Shown piece by piece: positions 34,842 through 43,625 of a stretch of 64,000 nt of DNA. The notes below the pieces were generated by a model, which saw only the letters and a program-made list of their open reading frames with translations, was not told where the DNA came from and ran no database searches. Source of the DNA: Desulfovibrio sp. A2 (GTDB lineage: Bacteria > Desulfobacterota > Desulfovibrionia > Desulfovibrionales > Desulfovibrionaceae); assembly GCF_000226255.1 (NCBI RefSeq), contig NZ_AGFG01000061.1, forward strand, positions 1 to 64,000, in the 5' to 3' direction. A program made the translations under genes and the position numbers. Each line of letters starts with the position of its first letter. Within the stretch, counting starts at the first letter, position 1.

Positions 34842-35348
34842 CTACTTGCCGCCGGGCTTGGGGGCGTCCTTGGGCGCATCGGGCTTGCCTGCTTCAGGCT
34901 TGGCCGGGGCGGCGGGCTTGGCGGGCTCGGCCTTGCCGTAGCTCACCGTGGACGCGGGGGCCGAAGGGCCGGGCTTGGCCGGGGTTGCGGCGGGCCTGGC
35001 TTCGGCGGGCTTGGCTGCTCCCGCCGGGGCGGTGGTGGGGCAGCCCTTGTCGCAGGGCTTCGCCTCGTCCGTCTTGGGCAGGTCGGCGGAGATGGTCAGC
35101 GGGTCTTCGACAACGGCCGGGGCCGCGCTCCATTCCAGCTCCAGCGAGAACTTCTGCTTGTCGCCCTTGCGGCGCGCCTCGATCTCCACGTTTACGCTCT
35201 GGGGCGGGGTAAGCACCACGGACTCGCCGCCGCGCTCCACCACGATGCGCCCTTCCTTGAAGCCCTTCAGCAGGGCTTCCAGGTAGGCCACCGCGTCGGT
35301 GTAGGCCATCTGCTGTTCAATGCTCACCTTCTGCTTTTCACCGTCCAT
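34842..35348 (-). CDS. Amphi-Trp domain protein with Ala/Pro/Lys-rich tail (GAK operon)
   Basis: A 168-aa protein. The N-terminal domain (1-80) shows the amphi-Trp pattern: YLEALLKGFKEGRIVVERGG, then VNVEIEARRKGDKQKFSLELEW ending in the conserved Trp. The C-terminal half (about 95-168) is a low-complexity Ala/Pro/Lys/Gly tail, absent from the second amphi-Trp protein at 40620-40892. A CDKGC Cys pair sits at the junction. The function of amphi-Trp domains is unknown. ATG 35348 follows GGAGGTTTCC. Last gene of the operon, 79 nt after the CofD-like gene and followed by a terminator. Confidence 0.88.
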   Translation of the reverse strand: MDGEKQKVSIEQQMAYTDAVAYLEALLKGFKEGRIVVERGGESVVLTPPQSVNVEIEARRKGDKQKFSLELEWSAAPAVVEDPLTISADLPKTDEAKPCDKGCPTTAPAGAAKPAEARPAATPAKPGPSAPASTVSYGKAEPAKPAAPAKPEAGKPDAPKDAPKPGGK

Positions 35349-35427
35349 GGGAAACCTCCATTCGGTTGGTAGCGGTTGTTGCCGGTGCGTCGCCCTTCCC
35401 GTGGCGGGGGGTGCCCGCGCGGGTCCG

Positions 35428-36645
35428 TCAGCACAGCGAGAGCAGCACCGGGTTGAGCAGGCGTTCGTCGATGTACGGGGCCGACTGGCGGCTCACCAGC
35501 GGGCAGTCCAGCACGCGGATGCCCAGTTCGCCCAGACGCTGCAACATGGCCCTGGGAATGCCGCCGGGGTAGCGGCCGCCCTTGGTGTCCACCAGCACGA
35601 AGTCCAGCACGTCGCGCGGGGCGATGGCATCGGGCGCGTCGCCGCGCAGGTGGCGCAGCAGCCGCTCCACCTGCAATTCCAGGGTGTGGCCCAGCAGTTC
35701 CGGGTCGGTGCCGGTGTTGGGCACGAAGACCTTGGGGCAGCGGGTGGCGGCCAGGGCCGCGCCCACGCCCGAGGGCAGCAGGTTGGCGATGACGCTGGAA
35801 TAGAAGCTGCCCACGGGATAGCACACCAGCTCGGCCGTGGCGATGAGCTCGCGTACCTTGGCCCGCAGGCGCAGGTCGGCCGGGGCGGTGTCGTCGGGCG
35901 ACTTGCACAGCCAGATGTCGTCAATGCGCGCGGTGAGCGGCGGCGTGCCGTTCTTGCCGGTAAAGCGGTGCTGCCCGCCGATGATTCGGCCATCGGCCAG
36001 CTTCACGGCCAGGTGCAGGTCTGCGTTGGCGATGGGCCGCACCACCCCGCGCACCTGCACCAGCTTGGAGAAGATGAAGATCACCGGGTCCAGGTGGCGG
36101 CGGTTCTGCAAGTATCCCGATGCCAGCACGATGTTGCCAAGGCTTGCCCCGCGCGGGTCGAAGCCGCCGTCCTTGTCCAGCCCGGCATGCTCGATGAACG
36201 TGCCGATGTGCGAACGCACGATCTTGCGCAGCGGGTCGGGTATGGCGCGCACCAGGGGGTGCCTGCCCTGGGCCAGCGCGACAAGGGTGTCGGCCAGCTC
36301 GCCGCGGTCGCCCTCCGGGGGCAGGCGGAAGGCGAACAGCCGGAACACCGCCGGGTTGCCGTGCAGGCTGCGGTCGGCCAGGGCCATCAGCCGGTTGCGC
36401 AGGTCCCCCACGGCGGGCATGCCGAAGGCCTGGCGCAGTCGGGCGGAACTGCCGCCGGAATCGAACGGGGTGATCAGATGCACCGAGTTGTGCGTGTACC
36501 GCGCAAGGTCGGTGGAGGCGTCGCGCAGGGCCGTGCCCCCGCTGAAGAACAGGATGCGCGGCCCAAGGTCGGGCGCGCGGGTGAACCGCTCCACCTTCAC
36601 CGGGTCGGGCAGGGTGACCTGCCGGGTAAGCAGCAGCCGGGCCAT
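35428..36645 (-). CDS. CofD/YvcK-like protein of the GAK system
   Basis: A 405-aa protein related to CofD (2-phospho-L-lactate transferase) and YvcK/GlmR (UDP-GlcNAc-binding regulator). Motifs: ILFFSGGTALRDAS (the GGTG-like nucleotide loop, about 35-50), HLITPFDSGGSSARLRQAFGM (DSGGSS, about 60-80), VGDLRNRLMAL, and late blocks CYPVGSFYSSVIANLLP and VDTKGGRYPGGIPR. Other GAK operons encode this CofD-like protein next to an ATP-grasp and an HprK-like kinase (from memory of the family definitions). No F420 genes are near, so classical CofD chemistry is unlikely. ATG 36645 has AGAGGC upstream. It lies 13 nt after the kinase stop. Confidence 0.85.
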   Translation of the reverse strand: MARLLLTRQVTLPDPVKVERFTRAPDLGPRILFFSGGTALRDASTDLARYTHNSVHLITPFDSGGSSARLRQAFGMPAVGDLRNRLMALADRSLHGNPAVFRLFAFRLPPEGDRGELADTLVALAQGRHPLVRAIPDPLRKIVRSHIGTFIEHAGLDKDGGFDPRGASLGNIVLASGYLQNRRHLDPVIFIFSKLVQVRGVVRPIANADLHLAVKLADGRIIGGQHRFTGKNGTPPLTARIDDIWLCKSPDDTAPADLRLRAKVRELIATAELVCYPVGSFYSSVIANLLPSGVGAALAATRCPKVFVPNTGTDPELLGHTLELQVERLLRHLRGDAPDAIAPRDVLDFVLVDTKGGRYPGGIPRAMLQRLGELGIRVLDCPLVSRQSAPYIDERLLNPVLLSLC

Positions 36646-36658
36646 GCGGCGCAAGCCT

Positions 36659-37801
36659 CTACACGGTTCCGGTGGCCAGGAAGTGCATGCACGCATCCGC
36701 CGCCGCGTCGAAGTCCACCCCGCCGGACAGTTCGATGATGGGCACTCCGGCCAGCCCGCGCGCGTACTCCGCGTGTCCGGGGTCCTCGTCCCAGCCGCCG
36801 GGGCCGGGCAGGTAGAACACCCCGGTGGATTTCATGAACGCGGGCAGCAGATCGGGGCGGTTCTCGGCGCTGTCCATGCGCACCCGCAGCGGCTCGCCGG
36901 TATTGCGTCGCCAGTTCAGGATCACCAGCGCGTCCAGCGGGGCCTGCGGCACGAAGCGCCCCGGCCCGAAGCAGTCGGCGATGATGGCGTCGTACTTGCG
37001 CTCCAGGTGCCACAGGTCGTCGGGGGGCAGGGCGGAAAGGGTGATGCGCTCTTCTTCGGTCAGCACCGGGGCAAGGTCCGGGTTGGCCAGGATGGTGCCG
37101 GGGTTGATGCGCGGCTGCTTGGGAATGCCCAGACAGCGCGGGGCGGCCACGTCATTGCCCCGTTCAACCAGCACCCGGTCGTTGCTGACGAAGGTGGCCC
37201 CTCGGCTCATGAGCCGCAAGGAGAGGGTGGACTTGCCCATGCCGGAAAAGCCCGCCACGGCAAGACCGCGCCCGGCGTGGGTCACGGCGGCGGCGTGGCC
37301 CAGCAGGCAGCCCCGGTTCAGCATCAGTTCCAGGTAGCGGTTGTTGATGAAGTTGACCACCTGGTTGTCATTGGCGGTGCACGGGCCCACGGCCATGTTG
37401 TCGCCGTGGCCGAAGGCGAAGAGCATGCCCGTCAGCCGCTTGTGCACCATGCGCCCGTCGGGCAGGTCCAGGTATTCTTCCTTGATCTTGCGTTTGCCCG
37501 CGTCGGGCTGCTTGGCGGTGAAGGGCAGCCCCCAGTCGCGGCGCGGTGCCTCGTGCGCGGTGACCCGGATGACCTCCGCCCCGGCGGGCACGCCGCGCGA
37601 CAGCACGTCTTCGGCCAGGAACTCGCCGAAGTAGCGGGTCAGCTTGTGGTGCAGCTCCGGCGCGTTGGTGGCCACGCGCACGTACACGTCGTTGATGCGC
37701 AGGGCCAGTTCGTGGCTGGCGGGGTACCAGCCGCGCACATCGGCGGCCAGGGTGGCGCGGGTAAGGTGCTGGGCAAGGGAACGGGCTGCGGTGGCGTTCA
37801 T
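36659..37801 (-). CDS. HprK-related kinase B (GAK system)
   Basis: A 380-aa protein related to HPr kinase/phosphorylase. The P-loop GFSGMGKST lies at 184-192, preceded by the strand LLGHAAAVTHAGRGLAVA, and a second acidic motif SNDRVLVERG (about 206) fits the HprK phosphate site. No Hpr or PTS genes are nearby, so its substrate is another protein or small molecule. The amphi-Trp and XXXCH proteins of this operon are possible targets, but that is speculation. ATG 37801 overlaps the ATP-grasp stop (ATGA). Confidence 0.85.
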   Translation of the reverse strand: MNATAARSLAQHLTRATLAADVRGWYPASHELALRINDVYVRVATNAPELHHKLTRYFGEFLAEDVLSRGVPAGAEVIRVTAHEAPRRDWGLPFTAKQPDAGKRKIKEEYLDLPDGRMVHKRLTGMLFAFGHGDNMAVGPCTANDNQVVNFINNRYLELMLNRGCLLGHAAAVTHAGRGLAVAGFSGMGKSTLSLRLMSRGATFVSNDRVLVERGNDVAAPRCLGIPKQPRINPGTILANPDLAPVLTEEERITLSALPPDDLWHLERKYDAIIADCFGPGRFVPQAPLDALVILNWRRNTGEPLRVRMDSAENRPDLLPAFMKSTGVFYLPGPGGWDEDPGHAEYARGLAGVPIIELSGGVDFDAAADACMHFLATGTV

Positions 37802-38715
37802 GCGGCGGGCTCCATGATGGTGGGGGCGGTGCCGCAGCCGCCCGTTCCCAGGCAGCGCTGCACATGATCCAGCAGCAGTTGCGCGGCGTCGAGCCCGCTG
37901 GTTTCCAGAATGCCCCGGAACCCGCCGAAGGCCGACACTTCGAAGACGTACGGGCCGGCATCGGTCAGGGCCACGTCCACGCAGGTGAAGTCCAGCCCGA
38001 ACAGCGCCTGGGCCTTTTCGGCCATGGCGATGACCTCGGCCGGGGGCTCGAACGGGGCATACTTGCCGCCGTTGACCGTGGTGGTGTTCCAGCTGCCGTT
38101 GGTGCGGCAGCGGGCATAGGTGGTCAGGTACTTTCCCCCCAGGAACACCACGCCAAGGTCCTTGCCGCCTTCCAACTCTATGGTCTTCTGGATGTACAGG
38201 ATGGAGTTGTTCGCCTTGTAGGCCGCTACCCTGTCTCGCAGGTCGGGGCCGTCCTCCATGATGGTCATGCCCCGCGCCTTGGTGGAGTACAGCGGCTTGA
38301 ACACCGCGCGGCCATAGTCGCGCACGGCCGCAACCGCGTGGTCCACGTCCTCGGTGATGGTGGTTTCCGGCATGGGAATGCCGCCTGCCTGCAAGGTGAT
38401 GGTGCAGCTCAGCCGGTCCAGCACCCGCAGCACCCGCAGCGGGCTGGAGAACATGGGCAAGCCCCGCTCGTTGAGCAGGCGCAGCACTTCCAGCCGGTCC
38501 AGCAGGTCCGGCGAGTACCACGCGCCGATCTTCTTGATGATCAGCGCGTCCAGCGTGGACAGGTCGGTGCCTTCGTACAGGCAGCGGCCCGACGGCAGAT
38601 CCAGCCGCACCTTGTCCATTTCGATGAGCAGGCGGTGCCCGGTGGCCCTGCCCACGGTGTCGGCCAGCAGTTCCGACGACCAGCCGCCCTTGGTTCCTAC
38701 GACGCCAATGCGCAC
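37798..38715 (-). CDS. ATP-grasp enzyme of the GAK system
   Basis: A 305-aa RimK-like ATP-grasp ligase. The N-terminal domain begins RIGVVGTKGGWSSELLAD. The ATP-grasp core includes YGRAVFKPLYSTKARGMTIM (Lys and Gly-rich loop, about 135-155), LYIQKTIELEGGKDLGVVFLGGKY and the metal-binding VFEVSAFGGFRGI (about 255-267). ATP-grasp enzymes join a carboxylate to an amine or thiol; the partner is unknown. GTG 38715 is chosen because GGAGGAAACGCC precedes it; the gene overlaps the upstream kinase fusion by 19 nt. The C-terminus carries a CGTAPT segment. Confidence 0.88.
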   Translation of the reverse strand: MRIGVVGTKGGWSSELLADTVGRATGHRLLIEMDKVRLDLPSGRCLYEGTDLSTLDALIIKKIGAWYSPDLLDRLEVLRLLNERGLPMFSSPLRVLRVLDRLSCTITLQAGGIPMPETTITEDVDHAVAAVRDYGRAVFKPLYSTKARGMTIMEDGPDLRDRVAAYKANNSILYIQKTIELEGGKDLGVVFLGGKYLTTYARCRTNGSWNTTTVNGGKYAPFEPPAEVIAMAEKAQALFGLDFTCVDVALTDAGPYVFEVSAFGGFRGILETSGLDAAQLLLDHVQRCLGTGGCGTAPTIMEPAA

Positions 38716-40487
38716 GGCGTTTCCTCCCTGATGATGGCGTTGCAGCCGCAGTCCAGCACCTCCGCCGGCAGGCGGAAGGTTTCCCACGGCCCCTCATGGG
38801 CCACCATGCGCTCCATGAGATAGTGCGAACGCAGGTACATGTCCTTGGCGAAGTGGTGGTTCAGCTCGAACCGGGTGGATGTGTACAGCGAGCGGGCCAG
38901 CGCAAGCGCCAGCCGCGCCTCGAAGGTGGCGTCGCCGCGCGCGGCGGCCACGCCCCTGGCGAAGAGCAGGAATTCGCGCATCACCCAGCGGATGCGCTGG
39001 CGCAGGGCGGGCTCGAACACCGGCAGCCGGTAGTTGGAGACCAGGAACACCGAAATGTCCTGCACGTTGTCGCAGTCGCGCGAGCGGTACAGATCGATGA
39101 AGCGCACCGCCTGCCGGGTGTGGTCGTAGACCAGGTTGTTCACGTTGAAGTCGCCGTGGATGAACACGGTGAACGGCGCGGGCAGGGTCTTTTCGATGGC
39201 CTCGCAGCGGTCCATGAGCTGCTCGGTGGACAGGGCCCCCGCGCCGCACAGGTCCACCCCGTCGCGCCGCAGCCCCGGGTGCACCTGCAACACGGCCTCC
39301 ATGCGCGAGCGCATCTGGCGCATGTAGTCGGTGGGAACCGGGCCGGGCGCGGCCGTCTTTTCCCATATCTCGTGCAGGGTCTGGAGCAGCACGAACATGG
39401 CGTTCTGCAGGATTTCGCCGTCGCCGGTCAGGACGATCTCGTCCAGGGTGCACCCCTGCAGGAACTCCACCAGCAGCGCGGCGGAGTCGTCGTCCTCGTG
39501 GTAGCCGAAGATTTCCGGCACCAGGTTGGGGAACAGGGTGGACCAGCGGGCGATGTTGTCCCGCTCCTTGATGATCTTTTTCTTGTTGCCCTGCTTGTAG
39601 ATGGATCCGAGGCCGCCGGGCGCGGGCCTGGGCTGGCCGTCCGGCCCCGTCTGCGCCGGATTGCCGTTGCCGCCGGTGTCGCAGGCGGGACCGCCCCCGC
39701 CTTCCGCGTCTCCGGTGGAATTGCGCGCGCCCCGCACCCGCTCCACCCGGCCGATGCGACAGCCGGACCGGGTGCCCCAGATGGAGCGGAAGTCGATGTC
39801 CGACAGCGAATCGCCAAAGCCGGACGTGGACAGCGTCTTCTGCAATGCCTCGAACTGCTTGATTTTTATCTTCTCGCCCAGCACGCTGAAGATCAGCGCC
39901 TCGCCCACGTTCAGCAGGCTGTCGCCGATGCGCTCCAGATACCGGAAGATGAAGATGGTGGTGATGCGGTCATGCACGCTGCGGCCGTCGGACATCTCGG
40001 CCAGGGTGCGGTGGAACACCGCCTCGTACAGCTTGTCCAGTTCGTACTCGCTGCGGCAAATGGCCAGGGCTGCGGGCAGGTCTTCCTTTTCCAGCGCGGG
40101 GATGATGCGGTTGAGGCTGGCCTCTATCTCCGCGAAGATGGGATCGTACTCGTCCGAACGCAGCCTGTTCGGGTCGGAAAGATGGGCCATCTGCCCCAGG
40201 ATGTTCACGCAGAAGTCGGCGATGCGTTCCAGGTTCACGGCAATGGTGTGGATGGCCCGGATGCGGTGTATCTCGCGCCGGTCCAGCGAATTGTCCGTGT
40301 GGATGCGCGAGAAGCACTTGTTCTCGATGATGGTCTTCAGGTTGTCGATGTAGTCGTCGCGCCCGGTGATGCGGTCGAACAGCTCACGGGTGGGGGCACG
40401 CATGAATTCGTGCGTGGCGCGCAGCTGGCCCGAAACCTCGAGCACGAGAAACCTGAAGTTCTCGCTGAGTCCTTCGAAGGTGATCAT
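38697..40487 (-). CDS. PhoU-like domain fused to aminoglycoside-phosphotransferase-like kinase
   Basis: A 596-aa fusion. Residues 1-220 form a PhoU-type helical bundle with two repeats (ITFEGLSENFRFLVLEVSGQL; AVNLERIADFCVNILGQM; RYLERIGDSLLNVGEAL). A linker with a Gly/Asn/Pro-rich tract (about 245-300) joins it to a kinase domain of the APH/choline-kinase fold (about 300-560) with the catalytic loop FIHGDFNVNNLVYD and the metal motif FIDLYRSRDCDNVQD. PhoU domains usually sense phosphate or metals and act with Pst transporters; none is near. The fusion is the likely small-molecule or protein kinase of the operon. ATG 40487 begins the first PhoU repeat. Confidence 0.85.
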   Translation of the reverse strand: MITFEGLSENFRFLVLEVSGQLRATHEFMRAPTRELFDRITGRDDYIDNLKTIIENKCFSRIHTDNSLDRREIHRIRAIHTIAVNLERIADFCVNILGQMAHLSDPNRLRSDEYDPIFAEIEASLNRIIPALEKEDLPAALAICRSEYELDKLYEAVFHRTLAEMSDGRSVHDRITTIFIFRYLERIGDSLLNVGEALIFSVLGEKIKIKQFEALQKTLSTSGFGDSLSDIDFRSIWGTRSGCRIGRVERVRGARNSTGDAEGGGGPACDTGGNGNPAQTGPDGQPRPAPGGLGSIYKQGNKKKIIKERDNIARWSTLFPNLVPEIFGYHEDDDSAALLVEFLQGCTLDEIVLTGDGEILQNAMFVLLQTLHEIWEKTAAPGPVPTDYMRQMRSRMEAVLQVHPGLRRDGVDLCGAGALSTEQLMDRCEAIEKTLPAPFTVFIHGDFNVNNLVYDHTRQAVRFIDLYRSRDCDNVQDISVFLVSNYRLPVFEPALRQRIRWVMREFLLFARGVAAARGDATFEARLALALARSLYTSTRFELNHHFAKDMYLRSHYLMERMVAHEGPWETFRLPAEVLDCGCNAIIREETPCALAS

Positions 40488-40619
40488 GCGGAAGCATCTT
40501 GCCCTTGGAAGTATCCGTTGAAAAAAGCGGGCAGCGGAAAGGGGCCGCCCGTCCCACGGCGCTGGCATGACCGCGCCGTGCCGTATTCGCCGGGGGATGC
40601 GGTGTGCGAACGCCCTGCG

Positions 40620-40892
40620 TCAGTTGGTGCTGACGGACAGCGTCCGGTCCGTGGTCTCCACGCGGGGGGCGTCCTTCCATTCCAGCTTCAGGCTGACCTT
40701 GCTCGAACCGCCCTTGCGCCGGGCCTTCACTTCCACCTGCAACAGGCCCTGCGGAAACAGCTCGATGCGCTCGCCGCCCGAAGACAGCACCAGATGCTTG
40801 CTGCCCACGCCCTCGGTAAGGGCTTCCAGAAACGCGCGGATGGATTCGCAGTCCTGCATCGATTCGAAGACAAACTTTTCTTCGGAACTCAT
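40620..40892 (-). CDS. Amphi-Trp domain protein, minimal (GAK operon)
   Basis: A 90-aa protein consisting of little more than the amphi-Trp domain: KFVFESMQDCESIRAFLEAL, then HLVLSSGGERIELFPQG and VEVKARRKGGSSKVSLKLEW with the conserved Trp (W72). It is a paralogue of the first domain of 34842-35348 (shared ARRKG...SL.LEW). ATG 40892 has AGGAGGCACCC upstream, a strong site. It stands between the PhoU-kinase fusion and the PHP-like gene in the operon. Confidence 0.88.
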   Translation of the reverse strand: MSSEEKFVFESMQDCESIRAFLEALTEGVGSKHLVLSSGGERIELFPQGLLQVEVKARRKGGSSKVSLKLEWKDAPRVETTDRTLSVSTN

Positions 40893-40979
40893 GGGTGCCT
40901 CCTGTCTGCGTTGTGTATGCCGCCCGCCTGGGGCGGCGGCGTGCCGCGCGGGTGAAGGTCGGGTGACGCCGGGGGAGCC

Positions 40980-42212
40980 CTAGCCCGCCAGGCGCGCCCG
41001 GTAGTCTTTGATGACGCTGCTGCGGCTCACCCCTGTCAGCGAAAGGCGCTTGCGCACGGCCGGGTCGTCCCAGGCCGGTTGCAGGCCCACCTCGCGCGCG
41101 GCCTTTTCCGTATCCTGCTGCTCGCGCGGGCGGGTCTTTTCGCCCAGGTGGCAATCGTCGCCCATGAACACCAGTATCTCGCGGCGCGAAAGGCCCGGCC
41201 CTCGGTTCTTGCGGTTGGCCACGGAAATGAGGAACTCGGTGTACCGGCTGGACTGCGGGTTCCACACCTCGTAGCCGTCCACGTCGTACTCGGCGAGCAG
41301 GATGGGCCAGAACTGCTCCGGGTGCGGAATGACCACGCAGCCGCCAAGGGCGTGCGCCTCTTCGATGAATTCCGTGGCCCGGTAGAAGTAGTCGAGCGGA
41401 AAGCGCCGCTTCACCTGTTCCTTCACCGCCTTCAGGTAGGCCTGCACCCGGTCGATGAAGGTGGCTTCCCAATCGCCGCGCAAACCGTCGATGAAGTTGC
41501 GCAACAGCTTGTTCTTGATCATGTCCTCGGGCAGGTCCGCGCCGTGCGTTTCCAGTAGGCGCGAGAACTTGCCGGTCATCACTCTGGCGAAGGCCAGCAC
41601 GTCGTCGTCGGCCCCGGTCTCGCGCACGGCGGGCCCGGCCACGTCGTCGTCGGGGCGCACCACGGCGTGCACGTAGTCGTACAACTGCGAGGCCCGGTAT
41701 TTGCGGGTGTGGGCCAGCATGGAGCGCAGGGTATGGGCCTTGTCGCCAAGCGCCGTCGTGGCGGGGGCAGGCGCGCCGGGCGCGAAGGGGGCCACGGCGT
41801 GGTCGCAGGCCACGCGGCCGCTTTCGAAATGCAACAGCAGCTGGACCTTCTGGTTGAAGCCGCTGGAGTAGCAGTCCACCTCCACCCCGGTGTAGCCGTC
41901 CCAACTGGTCAGTTCGTTGTGTTGGGTGGGGATGATCAGTTCTTCCTCGCGGCCGGGGAACATGGCCTCCATGCGCTGGCGGATGAGGCCCATGGGCACG
42001 AATTCCGGGTGCCAGTGGGTGGCCAGCACTTCGCGCTGGGCCTCGTGGACCGCCGAGGGGGTGGCTACCTGCTCGGCCTGCCACGGGGCTAGGTCGGTGA
42101 CGATCAGCGAGCGGAACAGGGCGTCCTCCTGCTCGGTGACGTCTTCGGGAAGGGCGCTCAGGCGTTCTTCCAGGTCGGCGCACTGGCGCGCCACGGGCTT
42201 GACGATCTTCAT
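40980..42212 (-). CDS. PHP-like predicted metal-dependent hydrolase (GAK operon)
   Basis: A 410-aa protein without a firm family name. Metal-ligand-like blocks suggest a PHP-type phosphoesterase: LATHWHPEFVPM (HxH, about 65), IIPTQHNELTSW (about 94), VEVDCYSSGF (about 112), VVIPHPEQFWP (about 290) and FMGDDCHLGEKTRP with a D-x-H near 345. The spacing differs from standard PHP proteins, so the assignment is inference. ATG 42212 begins 11 nt after the XXXCH stop, so the two are probably co-translated. Confidence 0.72.
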   Translation of the reverse strand: MKIVKPVARQCADLEERLSALPEDVTEQEDALFRSLIVTDLAPWQAEQVATPSAVHEAQREVLATHWHPEFVPMGLIRQRMEAMFPGREEELIIPTQHNELTSWDGYTGVEVDCYSSGFNQKVQLLLHFESGRVACDHAVAPFAPGAPAPATTALGDKAHTLRSMLAHTRKYRASQLYDYVHAVVRPDDDVAGPAVRETGADDDVLAFARVMTGKFSRLLETHGADLPEDMIKNKLLRNFIDGLRGDWEATFIDRVQAYLKAVKEQVKRRFPLDYFYRATEFIEEAHALGGCVVIPHPEQFWPILLAEYDVDGYEVWNPQSSRYTEFLISVANRKNRGPGLSRREILVFMGDDCHLGEKTRPREQQDTEKAAREVGLQPAWDDPAVRKRLSLTGVSRSSVIKDYRARLAG

Positions 42213-42223
42213 GACGGGCGGGC

Positions 42224-42931
42224 CTATTTGTAGCGGTCATGGCAGAGCACCATGAGCCGGTAGAGCTCTTCCACGGCGTGGCGGACGTCTGGCGTGATTG
42301 GGGGGGCGGCGGCGGGCGTGGAAGCATCGTGCGGGGCGTCGGCCCCGGCGTCGGCGGAAGGGCCGGGTTGCGCCCCCGCTGCCTGCCGCGCGGCTTCCAG
42401 CGCCGCGCGCAGGGCCTCGGTGGCCGTGCGGTAGGCCGCGTAGTGCTCGTCGCCGTAGCCGGGGTATTCCACCATCAGCAGCGAATCGGCCAGGAACGAG
42501 GCGGCGGCCTCGGGATGGGGCATGGTCCCGGCCTGCACGGCCTGGCGCAGCGCCTTGAACGACGAGCGCATGCGCTTCTTCAGCGACTTGTACGAGGGGC
42601 GGCCCGCGAGGTGAGGGGGGCGGGACATGCGCACGCCGCCTGGGGCGTCGCCTGTCGCCGCCGCTTCGGCGGCAGTGGGGGCGAAGGCTGGCGCGTCGGG
42701 CGTCTTGACCTTGAGTACCACCTCCATGTGGCCGAAGGCGTGCTTGGCGTTGAGCTTGAACTTGCGGAATTCGCCCAGCCCGGCGGCCAGCAGCGGGTCG
42801 GTTTCGCCGCCGGTTTCGCCACCGGCCGGGGCATCGGCCGCGTCGGCCCGTTCCAGTGCGTCGGCAATGCGCCGCAGCACGGCGGGCAGTTCCTGCCGGG
42901 TGATGGAGAAGGATGTCTTTCTGCTGCCCAT
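42224..42931 (-). CDS. GAK system XXXCH protein
   Basis: A 235-aa protein ending LYRLMVLCHDRYK; the Cys-His four residues before the end is the feature that names the family. The N-terminal part (RKTSFSITRQELPAVLRRIAD, then FKLNAKHAFGHMEVVLKVKTPDAP) resembles the amphi-Trp fold of its operon mates, with the Trp replaced by Lys. A central helical segment (YKSLKKRMRSSFKALRQAV) and a low-complexity Ala/Pro/Asp stretch follow. The near-terminal Cys-His is a possible modification or metal site. ATG 42931 gives the conserved start; a longer frame to 43117 has repeat-like Thr/Val/Ala content. First gene of the operon. Confidence 0.8.
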   Translation of the reverse strand: MGSRKTSFSITRQELPAVLRRIADALERADAADAPAGGETGGETDPLLAAGLGEFRKFKLNAKHAFGHMEVVLKVKTPDAPAFAPTAAEAAATGDAPGGVRMSRPPHLAGRPSYKSLKKRMRSSFKALRQAVQAGTMPHPEAAASFLADSLLMVEYPGYGDEHYAAYRTATEALRAALEAARQAAGAQPGPSADAGADAPHDASTPAAAPPITPDVRHAVEELYRLMVLCHDRYK

Positions 42932-43625
42932 GATGGATACCCCGGTGCGGGCGCGCCGCCCCGTTCCTGCGCGGAACATGTCGGGCGTGCCGCCAGTTGC
43001 CACAGTTGTCACAGCTGTCACCGCTGCCGTTGTCGTCGCCTGGCGCGCGGCGCGGGCGAAGTCGTATCCTTCGCGCCGTGTGACGGTTCCGGAACGCGAT
43101 CTTTCGGTCATGTACACGCGGGCAAGGCGGGCCTTGATGGCTGGAGGGTGGCGGTAGCGTTACAATGATATTCCGGATGTTACGTTTGCATGACACGCGG
43201 TTGCGCGCCCCGCAGCCGTGCGTTCGCGGCGCAATGCCGACGTTCCTTCCGCCGATGCGGCGCAGACTGTCGCCAGCATAACATGTCGTGCGCGTTGCGG
43301 GAACGCGCGGGGCACATGCTGGCGCGCGGAAATGCCATGCCTTGGCGCGGGGTGGCGGGCATGCGCACCTGTTGCGGTGCCTGCTTGCAAGGCACGGCGT
43401 TTGCTTCATGTGCCGGGATGGTTCTGGGCGGCATGTTCTGCCGTATTACGATGTGATGTCGCGGTGCGGTTGTGCTGTCCGGTCCGATATTCCACGGAAG
43501 ACTTGCATGAACTGCCGTGACACGGTATGCGGCGACAGCGGGGCGGTTGTTCCGTGTTGAAAATGTCTCGCAGCGGACGGGGAAAAAGCCGCCCGAGCGT
43601 GAATATGCACGGGAATGGAGGTGGC
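42932..43625. other. Divergent intergenic region upstream of the GAK operon
   Basis: No gene is supported on either strand. It should hold the promoters for the GAK operon (minus) and the PDZ lipoprotein gene (plus). An AT-richer patch at about 43155-43195 has ATATCATT on the minus strand (possible -10) between two GTAAC motifs, but no good -35. A 9-bp tandem repeat (CAGTTGTCA-like, three to four copies) lies at 42994-43031. Confidence 0.4.

Noticed and set aside
43160..43560. Small Cys-rich plus-strand ORFs before the PDZ lipoprotein gene
   Set aside because: Several overlapping frames of similar length, none with a ribosome binding site or coherent codon preference.
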